A DNA stretch of 64,000 bases from Castanea sativa (lineage: Eukaryota > Streptophyta > Magnoliopsida > Fagales > Fagaceae): the NCBI RefSeq assembly GCF_040712315.1, contig NC_134013.1, forward strand, positions 33,329,001 through 33,393,000. Direction: 5' to 3'. Positions 25,383 through 39,700 of the stretch are shown one piece after another; within the stretch, counting starts at the first letter, position 1; the number at the start of each line of letters is the position of its first letter. The notes under the pieces were generated by a model. That model made no database searches. It worked only from the letters and a program-made list of their open reading frames with translations, and was not told the DNA's origin. Both the position numbers and the translations under genes were made by a program.

Positions 25383-28300
25383 CTAAAAATATTTAATCTG
25401 GAAGGTTAAGCAAATCATGAAGGGGATAAAAGATAAATGAAGACAAAGCACTCATGCTAAGAACTCACCCTGTATTTGCCCATTCTCCAACCCACCCAAA
25501 GCCATGATGAGCTCTAAATGGATGAACATGCAAAAATAAACCTTCATGGATTAGTAGTTACATTGAATGAAAGAACATTAAAAAAAAAAAAAAAAAAGTA
25601 GAAATCCGTGAATGAAGAAATTATCAAAAAATGACAAAATGGGCAAAAATAGCCTCTTGTCACCCATTTTTAATTCACACAATTCCCACCCACAGTGGCC
25701 ACATCACAATTTGGAAGGGTATCTCAGTAATTCTACTTAAGAAGAAACACGATAACTGCTATAGTGCCCTTCATGCATTAGTGATATGCATTCCCCACTG
25801 CAAGAAAGTGAATTGAGCAAATCATAAAATGGGGTAACAGATGCACTCATAGCCCAAAAGAGTTGATCTATTAAGGGCTGTCAGATTTACTTTGTTGTGT
25901 TAGCGGCAATTGGAACAAGCCACTGTAGAGTTTTCTCCATTTCAGCTTTAATTTGTGGGATGGTAAGCTGCAACGACACCATTTGACAAAGGTTATGAAT
26001 AAGTACATATAAAAGTAAAACTAATAAACCAGGAGTCCAATTTTTATTTTCCCTTTTTTGGGCCAGAATCAGGAGCTTAGTTTGAAAAGATTTTTGCACT
26101 GGGAGCCAAATTAAGAATACAACGAAAAAGAAAAGAAGTAATCCAATTAGATAATTATCATTTGCAATAAAGATATATATGCATACCTCCTCCTTGACCT
26201 GAAATGACTGTAATTTTGAGCGCAAAGCAGACTTTATGCTAGGTGGTAGCCCTTGATATAAAGCATCCCTCGTATTTGGAGGTACAGAACTTGACCGAGA
26301 GACCTAATTATAGTCGGATGTTAAAAAAGAAAAACCCAAATTGAAAGTAAAACTAACAAAACTTAATATAAGGCACCAGCTCTCATTTGATTAGCCAACA
26401 AACACAACCTCCAGACTGAAAAAGAGAGATTCTCGTGCTATTAAAATAACTTTTCTGCTATAACCAGGACAATTACCCTAGAGTAATCTAATACAGTTAC
26501 CTTTAGACATGTTAAAACAAACCAAAAATAAATGAAATACTAAAATAATATGATCGTTTTGTTTATTGGCCCAATCAGATCTCAATTGTATACCACCTCT
26601 GCAACATATGTCTAGTATAAAAATTCGCTCCAAACAAGGGCTACTTTTCTGTCCTAACATGCTTCTCATGAGTGATACATACTTTAACTAACCAGGAGTA
26701 CCTATGAGTTAATACCAGTTCCATGGAATTCACAACCAAAAATTTAACCATCACAGCTGAAGTAAAACTTCCCCAAAGAAAGCCGTAATCATTGGAAATG
26801 ATTACAGTTAACTTGTGAAAAATAAAGGCTCATATGATGGAAAGTGCCATGAAAACAACCACATGCTTTCCTTTTCTCTGCCTTTAATTTCTATATGGTG
26901 CATCACCCACTAATCATTGCTCAGCAAAAATACAAAGGAGGCCTGGCTACCTCGAATTAGTAAGAAATCCAGTTTTATTTTATTTTCTCGGTTCAGTATG
27001 GGTGGTTTTAGAAGTTTTTTTTTATTGAATCTAAGTTGTTTCAGTTGGTGGTTGAGGAAGGAGGGAATTTTTACTCCCTTAAGATTTTTGAGCGGGGAAA
27101 ATACTACATGCAATCGGTTTTTATGGGTAAGAGTGCAGCACTTTGGGTAATGCGGAATCTAGAACACTCCGTGATTGGGGTTAATCCTAAGCAATTTTTC
27201 ATGTTCAGGGATGGTGATAATGCTTACACTTTGCAACAGGGGTCCAACTCGTTTGGACAGTACTTATCTGTGATAGAGCTTAAGGTAGGGGGGCTGCGGA
27301 GAACTATAATTATTCCTGCCGGAAATTCATTCCAAGGATGGAGAACTTTTGGGATTGAATTAAGAAGAAAATATGCGTTGGGTGGATTGAATTTTGTACC
27401 GTACAAGTCTAAGCAGGTCCCAATATATCGTGCTGCCAGGTCCTATGTGGAAGTTGTTAAAGCTCCAGTGCAGGCAAGGTTGAAGCCTGTTCAACAGCCA
27501 TGTATCAAAGAAAAGGTCAAGGATGGTGTTGTGAAGAATATTTTGGAGCTTCCAAGTGACAATTCTCGCACACAGGTAGGAGTTTTTGAAACTCAGGACG
27601 GTAGTTTTCCCCAGTCAGCCGTGGGTGGTGGTGAGGGTGGAGAAGGTGATATTAATGGTAAGAATATTATTGTGGAGAAAATCCCGAAAGGTAATAATCT
27701 CAATATTCCTTTGAAGTTCAATTTGAATTCAAAAATTGTTGAGTTTGGAAAGTCGTGTAATAATAGGAAGTCACATTGGTTAGGGCTGGGCTGATTGTGG
27801 ATGTGAATGAGTTTGGAAAGAGGCGGGTATCTTGGGATGGAGTTAAGGGTGATAAGCAAGCTGGCAAATGGGTAGCAAGGGAGAGTATTAATGCTCAGAA
27901 TAAAATAGTGGGTCTGGGCTCATGCAATCAGCAAGCCCAAGTAACTTCGAGTAAAACAGTGGGTCTGTTGGGAAGTAAAGAGGCGACTGTGGGCCTGGGT
28001 TTGTCAAGCCCACATAAGTTTGAGACTGGAGAGAGTTCTATCAGTGGCCCAAATGTTCTAGAGACTTCCTGTCGGAACTGTTTATCTAATCCGAGCTCAG
28101 GTAGGAGTGAAATTACTGCCTCGAAGAAATTTGAGAGCTCCCTGGACTCACCTACGACAGCGGTGGTGCTTGCAATGTCGCCGAAGGTGACCTCGGACAC
28201 GATCTCTACCTTAGTAGCGATGGAAGAGGCAGGTGAGGGTGGTCAGCACAGCCCGACCCGACTTGTTCTGACACCCACCGTGCCGATAGGACCAAAGGTG

Positions 28301-31300
28301 GTGGTCCATGCCTCCCACGACCCGCTATCGGCGAGCAGTGGTCCGAGTGGGTCAATATTAGCGCCGGTGGTGTCCTCAGCCAAGATGTTTTCCACTTTGA
28401 TGCCGGAAGCGAGAGGTGCCGATGGTTTTGGTGGTCCGAGAAGTCAAACTCAGCCCTCCACCATGCCAGTCAAGCCAGTAGGGGTGGTCCAGGCACCCAG
28501 TGAATCGGTAACAACCTCTAGTGACCCGATGGTGTCGGCACTGGTGTCTTTGACTTCTCAAGTGGCAACGGAGGATGGGGAAGAGGAGTTTGTGGGCTCT
28601 GAAGGATCGGTCACTACAGATAATGATTCTGATTTTGAGGGAGTTCATCTACCTGGTCTCACTATTAGGGAATTGTTTGGAGATTTGGATAAGTATTGGG
28701 GTAATTCCAAAGATTGGATGCTACAATTGCAGGATGGACGGCAATTAGTGCTTCCACTGTCACTGTATCAATCTCCAGATTGCATGTCGGTCTGCTCAAG
28801 CATGGAGGGAGAGTGTATACCAAGTAATGCGTCTATTATTAATGAAGGGCAGAGGACTAGTTGGGCAGATGAGGGTGAGGGGCTCGTTGAGTCTTCGTCT
28901 GTGGCTCCTGGGTCAGAGAAGGAGATGTGGGAATTTGATGAAGGGTTGAGGTCTTGGGAGAGAGGTGTTGAGCCATTAGATGTGGTACCTTTGGCCACTG
29001 AAGGTCCTTTGGAGGTGGTGCTTAGTCATGGGAAGGAGTTTGGGTATTAGGAGAGTGTTGATAATTGTCAATTATCACAATGGGTCATCAATAGGATAAA
29101 GGCTTTTAAGAAATCTGTGGGCACTTTGTTAGAAGGTTTTGAGGAGCAAATTACTGGATTGTTATTAACTATAAAGGCCAAAAAAAATATAAGCAGAAAC
29201 TTGTGGTGGGTGACCAGACGAAGTTGGTCAAGTCTCTGGCCAGAAAGGTCAATAGGAGTTGAAAAATTTGTTGTCATCCTTGAATGTTGAGTATGGTCCA
29301 AATAAAACAAGGAGTGCAAGTATTCAGTGGCTGTTGTGCCTTATCAATGAGTTTGAAGATTATTTCTTGGAACGTTAGAGGGTTGAATGAGCAGGATAAA
29401 AGGCTCAGAGTTAGAAATTTGATTAGGAAATGGGAGCCAGATGTGGTTTGTCTTCAAGAAACCAAAATGGGGCTGATTAATAGAGCAGTGGTTCGTAGTT
29501 TGTGGGGTGGCCAACATGTTGACTGGTCTTACTTAGGTTCTTGTGGAGCTTCTAGAGGGGTGTTAGTGATGTGGGACACTCGGGTAGTGAATAAAATAGA
29601 GGAAGCAATGGGGAGATTTTCAGTTTCTTGTAAGTTCACAAGTGTGTCAGATAAGTTTGTTTGGGCATTTACTGGTGTTTATGGTCCTAATTTACACCGA
29701 GATAGGAGGTTTTTTTGGGAGGAACTCTGTGGTTTAAATAGTTGGTGGAGTGTTCCATGGTGTGTGGGTGGTGATTTTAATGTGTTAGGTTCCCTTCTGA
29801 ATGATTGGGGTCTAATTCTTTCACTGCTGCTATGCGGGAGTTTTCCAATTTTATTTCGAAACAGGGTCTCATTGAGTTGCCATTGCAAGGGGGAACTTTT
29901 ACTTGGTCAAATTCTCAAGTTGTTAAGAAGGCTAGGCTGGACAAATTTTTATTTTCTGCAGATTGGGAGGATAAGTATCCAACAATTTCTCAAAGACGGT
30001 TGTCCAGGTTGTGCTCAGATCATTTTCCAGTTGTCCTTGAGGGTGGATCTTTTCAGAGAGGGAGTAGGCCGTTTAGATTTGAGAATGTGGCTTAAGGATG
30101 AGGGTTTTGTGGATAGGGTTCGTTCTTGGTGGGAATCCTATCAGTTTCAAGGTGCACCGAGTTTTGTTTTGGCCAACAAATTAAAACTTTAAAAAAATGA
30201 TTTGAAAAGATGGAATGTGGAGGTATGTCTTTTCTCATTTTTCTTGCTCTTCTTTTTCTATTTTTCTTGATCGTTGTACTTTTGTTTACTGATTTGTGCC
30301 CCCATAGTACATCCCCAATGTACTCGGTTTGGCACTTTTTCTATTTTTAATAATATTCTTACGTTGCTTATCAAAAAAATAAATAAAACTAAGCACTACA
30401 AGAAATATATATCGACAATATGATCAAACGTTTCCAACTGCTTCATTGTTACATGAGCTTGTTTGTGATGTTTCAATCACATGTCCAGGTGTTACATTCA
30501 TCTCATGCCCAGAAAGCAAGCTCATGAAAAGGTCTTAAATCATAAAAGCATGTTTCAGAATAACTAAGGAATTGCACTTTTCAGAACCTTGTTTTAATGG
30601 ATTATAGAGTCAGGATTATTTTCTTTTTTAAAATTATTAGATTTCATTTACCATTGCGACTTTAGAGTTTAATTGGGGGTGCACCTTTATAAATTACTGA
30701 TTTTTTTCCCAAAAGCTCAACATGTTAATGGTGACTTTAATAATTTAATCTAACACCCCACCTTCACATGTGAGCCTAAACTGCCCTTATTAAGTGAGGC
30801 CCAACATGTGAGAATTTTTTAAATGGCAGGTAAGGTGGAGACAAGGTTTGAACTCAAGACGTCCTGCTCTAATACTATTGTAATTATTGATTGTCCCAAA
30901 AGCTTAAGTTGTTATGAAAATGATGAATTTCATCATTTAACCTAACACACCTACAGTTTATTTGTGTACATGGGTAAAACTTATTATTTATCAAAACCAT
31001 ACACAAATTATTTAATACATATGCTGTATATCCATATCATGTATGGTGACAGTAACAGTGAACAGATTGATCGCAGTTTCAACAAAAGAGCAGATAATCC
31101 AATACCAATTGCTTATACTTTTCCACCCCTACGTCATTTATTAAAGACCATTAAAATGTTAAGCAAAAGAGACTAACCAGCTATTAATTATGTGTAATTT
31201 TAGGAAAAATGTTAAAAAAAATGCATAGTTTAGGTGGAAGATGCTTTGGGAAACAAGTATACCCCCAAGCAACGAGGTTGTTTTTCCTAATGACCGCAAT

Positions 31301-33703
31301 AGCATCAGTATATGGTTTGGCTTATGAAAAATTTAAATATTTGTACCTTGTACCAAAAGGCTTGTGTACCTTGTACCAAAAGGCTTTATGCGCGCGTGTG
31401 TGTGTGTGTGTGTGTGGGGGGGGGGGGGGGGTTGAAATAACTAGGTATTTAGGTTTATGCTCCAGACTTGGATTATCAAAATCTAAAGATAGAGATACCT
31501 AAAGAAAAGAAAAACTAGAATAGGAAAAGAAAAAAAAAATGGTAAAGAACAATAGAGATGTTGAGAGGTGGTACAGGAGGATGAGCACTCCTATATGTTG
31601 ACAAGAACAGAGTTTAACATACCCTGAAGCCCTCCTATATAGATGCTTCCTCTGAGTAGATTTACAATACAAGAACATTTTAGTCTATACATTTTAGGTG
31701 TCAACAATACATCATCTTACAAGCTAGTAGTGGATATGCACTTTTTTCCCTCTACTCCACACCACCCTTTTGCAGAGTAATATTAATATGCTCTAGAGGA
31801 ACAACCTAGGAGCTCATAATTACAGTGAAAATAACAAAACCACTATAGTAAAGCTAAAGAAATATCAAGACTGGATGAATAATAAACTCACAATGGTATC
31901 AATTTGGGTAATAATATTTGCATAATGCAACGCAAGACCAGCAGACCCCAATCTTTTGTGGTTGTTCTGAGAACCTTTCACTGGCTTGTCATCATCTGCA
32001 TGGTCAAAGTGGGAAAAACAGAACAAGTTCATTGAATTAATAAAACCCAATAGTATCTTGAACATAAACTTCAATGTCAAGCGCTGTTTAAAGCAAGACA
32101 GGCCATGTCAAGAAATAAATAATTTAAAATATAGCATCTTTATAGATGGAATGTTAGTTAATAACCTCTTCAAAAGGAACAACAAATAAAAAATATATAA
32201 ATAAAAGGACATTATCATTCTATCAGATAGATCTGAAATCCAATTTAGCAAGAATTTGGACTAACTCACAAGGCTCAAAAATGATCATTTTTTGTTCTTT
32301 AAAAGGTTACAATAAGGACAACGACAATCCAGCAAAGATACAATATTTTGAGTGACACTTCTTCTACATGCTATTTTTGGTGATTCTTTGTTTGCTTACG
32401 TTTTGTGAAACACAAACTGCATTACTGCAACCACCCAAAGAAGTATCTGTTCTTTCCCAATGAATATACTTCCTTCCTATTCATTAAAATAAACTTGATT
32501 TTGTGTTCATTGATCCCAGTTGAACGCAAATACGGTTTTTGGAGGTTTGCAAGTTAAAACAGGAACAAAAAATGCCAAGACTTTTCATCAACCGTTCCCA
32601 GGAGGAGGCAAAAAATGCCTTTAGATGGCTATAATCAGATATTTCATCAATGTTTGGAATGCATACCAGCACTACCAAAGGCTTCATGAATCTCCAAATG
32701 TAAGAAGTGGACAATGTCAACGAGTTTCTCCATCACCTGCAAATGATAACAGATTGGTCTTTTGAAAAGGAACAATAACAAATAGTTAATTAGAAACAAC
32801 TTCAAAAGTAAGCGACAAACGGTATCATTATGAGGCTATCACTAAAGAAGAATGGAAAAAGAACAGTCCACTGCTACTGTGGATACAGCTTCTGAATGCA
32901 TATTGTCGATAGCATCATAAAACAAATTGATCAGCGAAGTTGAATCATTAATATCTAGAAACACAAAGTTTCCAAAAATTCTCTCCATATGCACCTAGAA
33001 AGAGCTACATAAAGCAGTACTGAATTGCTACCTCTTCCAAAATCTTGGACCAGAGCGATTTTTTCTTCAGACTTTTTACATGCTTCCTTTGACTCTTTAA
33101 CTCTGCTCTTAAAATTGCAAGGCTGTCTCCTACTTGTCAAAAATAAAAAAGTTATGAAAATGATATTTAGTTTATTAACAAAGAAACAAGATTTAAAACA
33201 AAAGGTATCCCCCTTAATTTATCAGGATTTAATACAGCACATCATGAATTTAGAACGAGGGGACTTTGTATATTTTAGCTCAAGAAGAGCCATAGTCTAA
33301 ACCCAAGCCAGACTAAGTTCTGAGATATAAGGGAAAATGTTGCCATTGGACTAGCCACAGAAATACATCATGCCTAGGCCTGGCAGGCTGGCACTACAAA
33401 GATACAAACATATTACAAATTAAGAATTAAATAATGCAACTTGCACATTATTTACACTTTTTTCAATATCAATGAAACATTAATAAATTTTTTTTGGGGT
33501 TTAAAAATTACACTTACGCATCCCAGGTTTAGATATACAACTATCACAAAACCAGTAATGGTGAAAATTTCTTACTCTGGATATAGCCAAACCTGAGAAT
33601 GGCCATGACCATATTAAAGAACCAACAGAACTATACATTCAAAAATTCAGGTTCCTACAGTCAACTTGAGAAAAATTCTACTGTTTTATGCTTTTTAATA
33701 AGC

Positions 33704-33763
<60 letters not shown>

Positions 33764-36700
33764 TTTTTGATAAGTGCATTATATATTTTACTATGTTAAA
33801 AAAAAAAAACATTTCTAAATTACAAAACTTGAATAAACAAGAAATTCAAGTTGTGTAACCTCTTTGAGCAGCATTTGAGTTATCCTCTTCTTGATGTTTA
33901 CGCCGATAATCCTGTTCAAATCTGTCCAAGGCATGCGACTCATGATATAATTCCTGCAACCAAGAAAGAGGTTTGTTTCCTCTTCAGTAAATTTCCAAGG
34001 TATAACGTTAACGCAGCATTAAGCGTGCATAATCAATAATTTTTTAGTCATCAGCATCACACTTTATTTTCCCCGTGAATTGGTATTGGTTTTAGTATTG
34101 TACTTTCATCCAATCCATAATTTTATCTTTGATCGATAGAATGTACCGGTGATTTGGAAATACTCACAGCTGTATACTGAACCAAATTCATTAATTGCTG
34201 CATCACGTTTTCTGCTTCTTCCTTCAATTGCCGCTGGGGGCTAAGTTCTGATCCCAACCTAAAATATCATAAAGAAAGCACACAGCAAAACATGATGACC
34301 TCATTTGAAACGTTTAAAGAACACGTATAAGGTAACAGAGACAAGTTCAACTAGTATTACTTCTCAAAATAGCGATTCAAATTGTGCCATTGAGGATCTT
34401 TGCAACGATTTCCAAAACGCACCACTTCTCCAGAGAAAACTTTCAATTCTTCTCTGCCAGAATTGCACAACAATATGATTACTTTTTTTTTATTCATCTA
34501 ATAATTATAAAAATGATTGAGCAGAAAATCAAAGTAAATGACAAAAACATCTGAAAAAATTATCACTGGCTCTGCCTACACACCTCTTGTCAGCCGCAGC
34601 AATTCTCAGGAGTTCAATCATGTCTCTTGAAATTAAATTTTGCACCCCTTCTGATGGAAGTACCACCTCTTTTAAATGTTTAATGTTCTCCTTTGAAAGG
34701 GATTGCATTAGATTGGCACCCTTAACAATCGTGTTTGCAACTTCGAAGGCCAAAATTGAAATTTTATCCCCTTTTGTTGTAACCCCTGAGGTAAAACCAC
34801 TATTGAGGTTCAAATTGGTCATGCTACTACCAAGTGTGTCCAAAACTTCAACTGCCTTCCCAAGCCCAGCAGTGCCAGCTCTCCCCAAAAGTGAGCTCAC
34901 CTCCGAAACCTATAAAACAAGAACATTTTATGCCTACAGCAATAATATCTACTATATTATCACAATTTTTTTTTATGACAATGGTTTTTCCTACTAAACA
35001 AAGAGCCAAACTATAGAATAAATTGCAGAAACCATCATTTAATATTTCAGCAACCATGGAAAATAATAGAAACCTATCTTGTCAACTTACTCATAAGATG
35101 TAAACAGGCATCTATAATGCAGAACATGTTTGAAAAATAGGAAAAAAAGGAAGAGTATAAAATATTACAACAAAGAAGAAAAATAATAAGAAAAAACCTA
35201 GGCTTCATGATGCAAGGAGCACCAAAATCAAAATTATTTCAGATTTTACTTTTTGAATTTGAAATTATTTTTCTTTTTGAATTTGGTCTTTAATGTTGTG
35301 GGTTTTATGGGATTTAATTGTAGCCTGATTAGATATTTCCATATTGATGTAACCCAAAAACCCTATTTAACTAGTGCTCTTGTAATTGTGAAAGACAGTA
35401 CAATTTGAATAAGAAATCTATGATTTAAGAATATTTTCTCTTTGTTTGGTGGTGATGCCAAACACCCTTTGGTAGTGATGCCTAAGTCTTTCAGGCAGAT
35501 TCGAGGCGGTGAGGTCTAGGGTTTGTTTTGTTTATCTTCTGTCCCTTTTATCTCTATTGTCTACCTACACGTGTCTCACATCATTATTATTAAAATGAAT
35601 TGTTGAAATTCATACATACATACATGTATAAAGTTCATGGTAGGTTATTATACTGTAACCCACTTTTCTTTTTTTAACAAGTTTTGGCCACAAGGGGATG
35701 AAGATAGAGAGATTAAAACTAGTGACCTTCAATTTATGAGGCATGTCCCCACCCAATCGTGCTACCCTTGGGATTCTAAACCACTTTTCTTTCCTCACAT
35801 CCTTCTTCTCTACTAAACAACTGAAAACTATCCATTCATTTTATCTTTCCACCCAAACATCCATGATGGAACATGAATCTTCTTTTGGCTTATTTTTCCA
35901 TCCTCCCACTTCTTTTATTTCTCTAACAAATGAAGCCTTAATGTCATAACCCTAACATTTAGCTATTTAAAAAAATAAAAATAATAACACTATTATTTAG
36001 CTATGTATTAGGCAAATTCAGTTGAACTGAGCTTATTCAAAAATTAATGAACCAATCATGAATATGCTAAGCAAGGTGCTAAGGTCATGCTTAATTTAAG
36101 ATAAACTAATCCTAAAAATATAATCCTTGGCTCAACTAGTTGATAATATTAATGCATTGGCGGATATTTTGGGCTTCAAGGTGGGGAAGTCTGCCAATGC
36201 CGTATGTTGGTATGCCTCTTGGAGCCCCCTATAAGTTGACAACTATTTGGAACCCTATCTTGGAGAAGCTTGAAAGAAGGTTGGCAGGGTGGAAGAAATT
36301 ATAAAGTTTTATTACCTATATAAAAATATAAACTAAATTGCACCCTATTTCTTTTTCTTTTTTTCAGAAGTCATTTGCATTAATGAAAAAGAATACACAA
36401 GAGACAAAGGGAAAACACTGAGTATATTAGTGATATACCCAACATTCCCTTGAGAATTAAAATATAATGAATCTAAGAAATCTGACAAACTAGACAGTCT
36501 ATTATCGTCCAATTGAGTGTGATTTCATCCTCTCTATGGAAAGCTCTTGCCCCTCAAAAGTCATTTCCTCTCCCTCCACGCTCCACATCAAGCATAATGC
36601 AACCATATTTCATGCTCTATTCGAGAAAGAACTTCGTCTCTGCCTCCATCACTGTTATTCTTAATTGCACCCTAATTCTTAGTACATTAAATCCTTTATT

Positions 36701-39700
36701 TTATAACTCTTAAATGGTTGTTTAATTGGTCTCGAGTGAGAGGCTTACTAATAGTAACTCCATTCCTTAATTTTTAGAATCGTTATCTTTCTATACATAA
36801 CCTGTGTAATTTTTTAGATTTCTTTGTGTTTATTTTGATGTACATGAAGTAATTTTGTTCAATAAAATACTTATTTACTTATATATAAAAAATCTTAATG
36901 GATTAAAGCAATGGAAATTATATTTAAAACTTAAAGCTCAAATGCTTGATATTTTGGTGCCTTTCTCTTTATTCTAATCTCCTTTTGCTTCTTTATTATT
37001 CTCTCATTAGTATGTTCTTCAACCATGTCAAACTACCACTAAAACTAGGAGAAATTTGATTTTATTGTAATAAAAAAAAATTCACATCCATCTGTAACTA
37101 AATTATAAATATTAAGCTATTATCAAAGAACTAAAATACAAATTAGATAGACATTACATTCCAGATAGCAAAATCATATTACAGTTTTAATGTGCTTCTC
37201 AGTGTTGGTCCAAACATGCTTAAAGCAGAAAGCCTTAAGTGCTTCTTGCACCTAAAGAGAAGCAGCAGTGCCTTTGGAAAAGCATGCCAAAATTGCATTT
37301 TTTTTAGCAAGCTTTTTTAAGAAGAACAAAGCATGTTTTTAGAACTTTTTTTATTTAAAAAATAAATCATTTATTAAATTTAACCATTAGATCTTATGCT
37401 ATTGATATGGGCCCTGGATTTGTTATCCAAAGACCAATCTTACGTATTACACAATACAAATAAGCCCACCCCTCAGTCTCTCATCACATTTTTCTTATTT
37501 ATTTTAACCTCTTTCTTCAAGGAAAAATTTTTCTCTTTTCTTTTTTTTTTTCAATTGGCTACATCTCTCCCAAATCCCATCCTCGATCCTCCTTTTTTTA
37601 ACTAGATAAACTTGTGGCAACTATTTCTTCATAATTTTTTTTTTTTTTTTTTTGATAGGTGAGACAATTTTGGAAAGGAAGAGGGTCGGCTATGGAGGCG
37701 GGTTGTAGCTTCAAAATATGGGGAAGATTGGGGGGGATGGACCTCAAAGCTGGGTAGGGGAGCTCATGGGTGTGGTTTGTGGAGAAGTATCCGCATGGGT
37801 TGGGAGGATTTCAGCAAAAATTGTCAGTTTGTGGTTGGATTGGGGAATAGGGTGAGGTTTTGGCAGGATGGGTGGCATGGGGATCAACCTTTTCAATTGG
37901 CTTTTCCAAGGTTGTTTGGCATTGCCATTGTGAAGGAGGCTTCTGTTGAAGCTTCTTTGCAAAGGCAGGGGGCGGAGGATAGAAGATTTTGGAATGTTCG
38001 GTTTAGTAGATTTTTTAATGATTGGGAGATGGATGAAGGGCTGCGGTTTCTTCGTATGTTGGGTGCTATAACCCCTCCTATGGATGTTGGAGATCGGATG
38101 AGATGGAAATTGAAGTCTAATGGAGCTTTTGACATCCGGTCGTACTATAACAAATTAAGAAATTCTCCTTCAACTATCTTTCCTTGGAAAGCTATTTGGA
38201 GAGCAAAGGCCCCAAGGCGAGTTTCTTTTTTTGTTTGGTGTGTAGCTTGGAATAAGATTCTAACGGAAGACAATCTGAGATTGAGGAGATTGGATTTTGT
38301 GGATTGGTGCATTATGTGCCGTCATTATGGAGAGACGGTGGATCACCTTCTTCTTCATTGTGAAATGGCTTACCGGTTATGGAGCTTTGTTTTCCTAACT
38401 TTTGGCTTGGCCTGGGTTATGCCTAGATCAATTCCTGAAATGCTTTTTGGTTGGTGGAATTGGTTGGGGAAGCATTCATCTCAGATCTGGAATTTAGTCC
38501 CGCTGTGCATCCTTTGGTGTATTTGGAAAGAGCGTAACCGGAGGACTTTTGAGGATTTGGATAGCTCTAGTGAATAGTTGCTTGTTTTTTTTAGTGGGAC
38601 TCTCTTTGATTGGTCGCGCGCGTGGGGACTCACGTCTAGTGATTCCCTCCCTTCTTTTCTTTGTTCCCTTTTCCTTTTCTAATTTTCTTGTTGTCTTTGT
38701 TTCTCTTTGTTTTCTTCTTCTTGTATCTCCTAGGTTACTCTGTGTTTTTTTCAGGCATAGAGTAACCCTTCGTATATATATCATTCTTACTTATCAAAAA
38801 AAAAAATATGCTGCAGAGAGGAATACCTTGTGGAGAAGGGTAGTAGAAACAAAATATGGCAGAGGGGCCTTACGGGGTTGGTATGTGCAAATATACCAGG
38901 AAGGAGTTGGACACTTTTCATCGTTTTGCTGACTTTAAGGTAGGGGATGGCTCTTCTATTAAATTTTGGCATGACTCTTGGTGTGAAGGACTTCCTCTGA
39001 AAGATAACTTCCCATAATTGTACAGTATTAGCTTGTAACAAGGTGGCTTCAGAGTACATTATCTAGCCTTACTACTTATTTCTTATCACTTTTCACCATT
39101 CCTACTCATGTGGCTAACAAAATTGAGAAGTTGCAAAGAGACTTCTAATGGGGTGATTCCAAATCACATTTGGTAAGATGGGAAAAAGTGTGTGTTCCTA
39201 TGGCCAATGGTGAATTAGGGATAAGGAAACTAACTACCTTCAATAAAGCCTTACTAGAGAAGTCGCTGAGGCATTTTGGGGTTGAGGAACTCGACTTTGG
39301 AGAAAGGTGGTAGCTTTGAAGTTTGGGTAAGATTTGGGGGGATGGACTTCTAAACTAGGTAGGGGTGGTTCATGGGCGTGGTTTATGGAGAGGTATCCGT
39401 ATGGGTTGGGAAGCTTTTAGCAAAAATACTCAATTTGAGATTGGGGTGGGAAATAGAGTGAAATTTTGGCAAGATTGGTGGTGTGGAGATCAACCTCTTC
39501 AATTGACCTTCCTGGTATTGTATGAGATTGCCGCTAATAAAGGCCTCACTAGACTTTTCCTTGGCAAGGCAGGAGGTGGGGAAAAGGAGAAGTTGGGATG
39601 TGCATTTCACTCGAGATCTAAATGATTGGGAGTTGGATTTAGTGGTGGATTTCCTTCATAGTTTGAAATCCAATACACCGACAGATAATGGGGATCGCAT

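Larger units (their letters stand above)
26930..30386 (+). mobile_element. L1-type LINE with reverse transcriptase deleted, in PSI intron 8
   Basis: Has ORF1 (27000-29289), the endonuclease part of ORF2 (29347-30220), and then jumps within a few bases to a 3' UTR-like tail (TTTCTATTTTTAATAATATT, CTTATCAAAAAAAT). Reverse transcriptase and the zinc-binding C-terminus are absent. The 5' edge is approximate and I found no convincing TSD. Antisense to the host gene. Confidence 0.85.
26304..31891 (-). other. PSI: PSI intron 8, about 5.6 kb, transposon-filled
   Basis: Donor ATT|GTGAGT, acceptor TAATTAG. It contains a deleted LINE (26930-30386), a CACTA-like terminus motif at 30394 and a TRIM (30687-30947). 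I recognise nothing in 26304-26929; 30948-31891 has only a GT/G-run microsatellite at 31395-31431. Confidence 0.85.

Noticed and set aside
26880..26960. TSD for the intron 8 LINE (ACTAATCATTG against ACTAAGCACTA)
   Set aside because: Only about 11 of 16 match and not directly adjacent to a clear 5' end.
30394..30406. CACTACAAGAAAT as the end of a CACTA transposon (also CACTACAAGAAC at 17128)
   Set aside because: No matching inverted TTCTTGTAGTG terminus or 3-bp TSD found in the window.
36356..36700. Possible minus-strand LINE fragment between 36.36 and 36.7 kb
   Set aside because: Some phrases look familiar, but I could not identify a domain or boundary.
37639..37664. Poly-T followed by GATAGG at the left edge of a LINE, as an inverted LINE tail or twin-priming product
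   Set aside because: Twin priming inverts the 5' part, not the tail; no TSD supports a separate minus-strand insertion.
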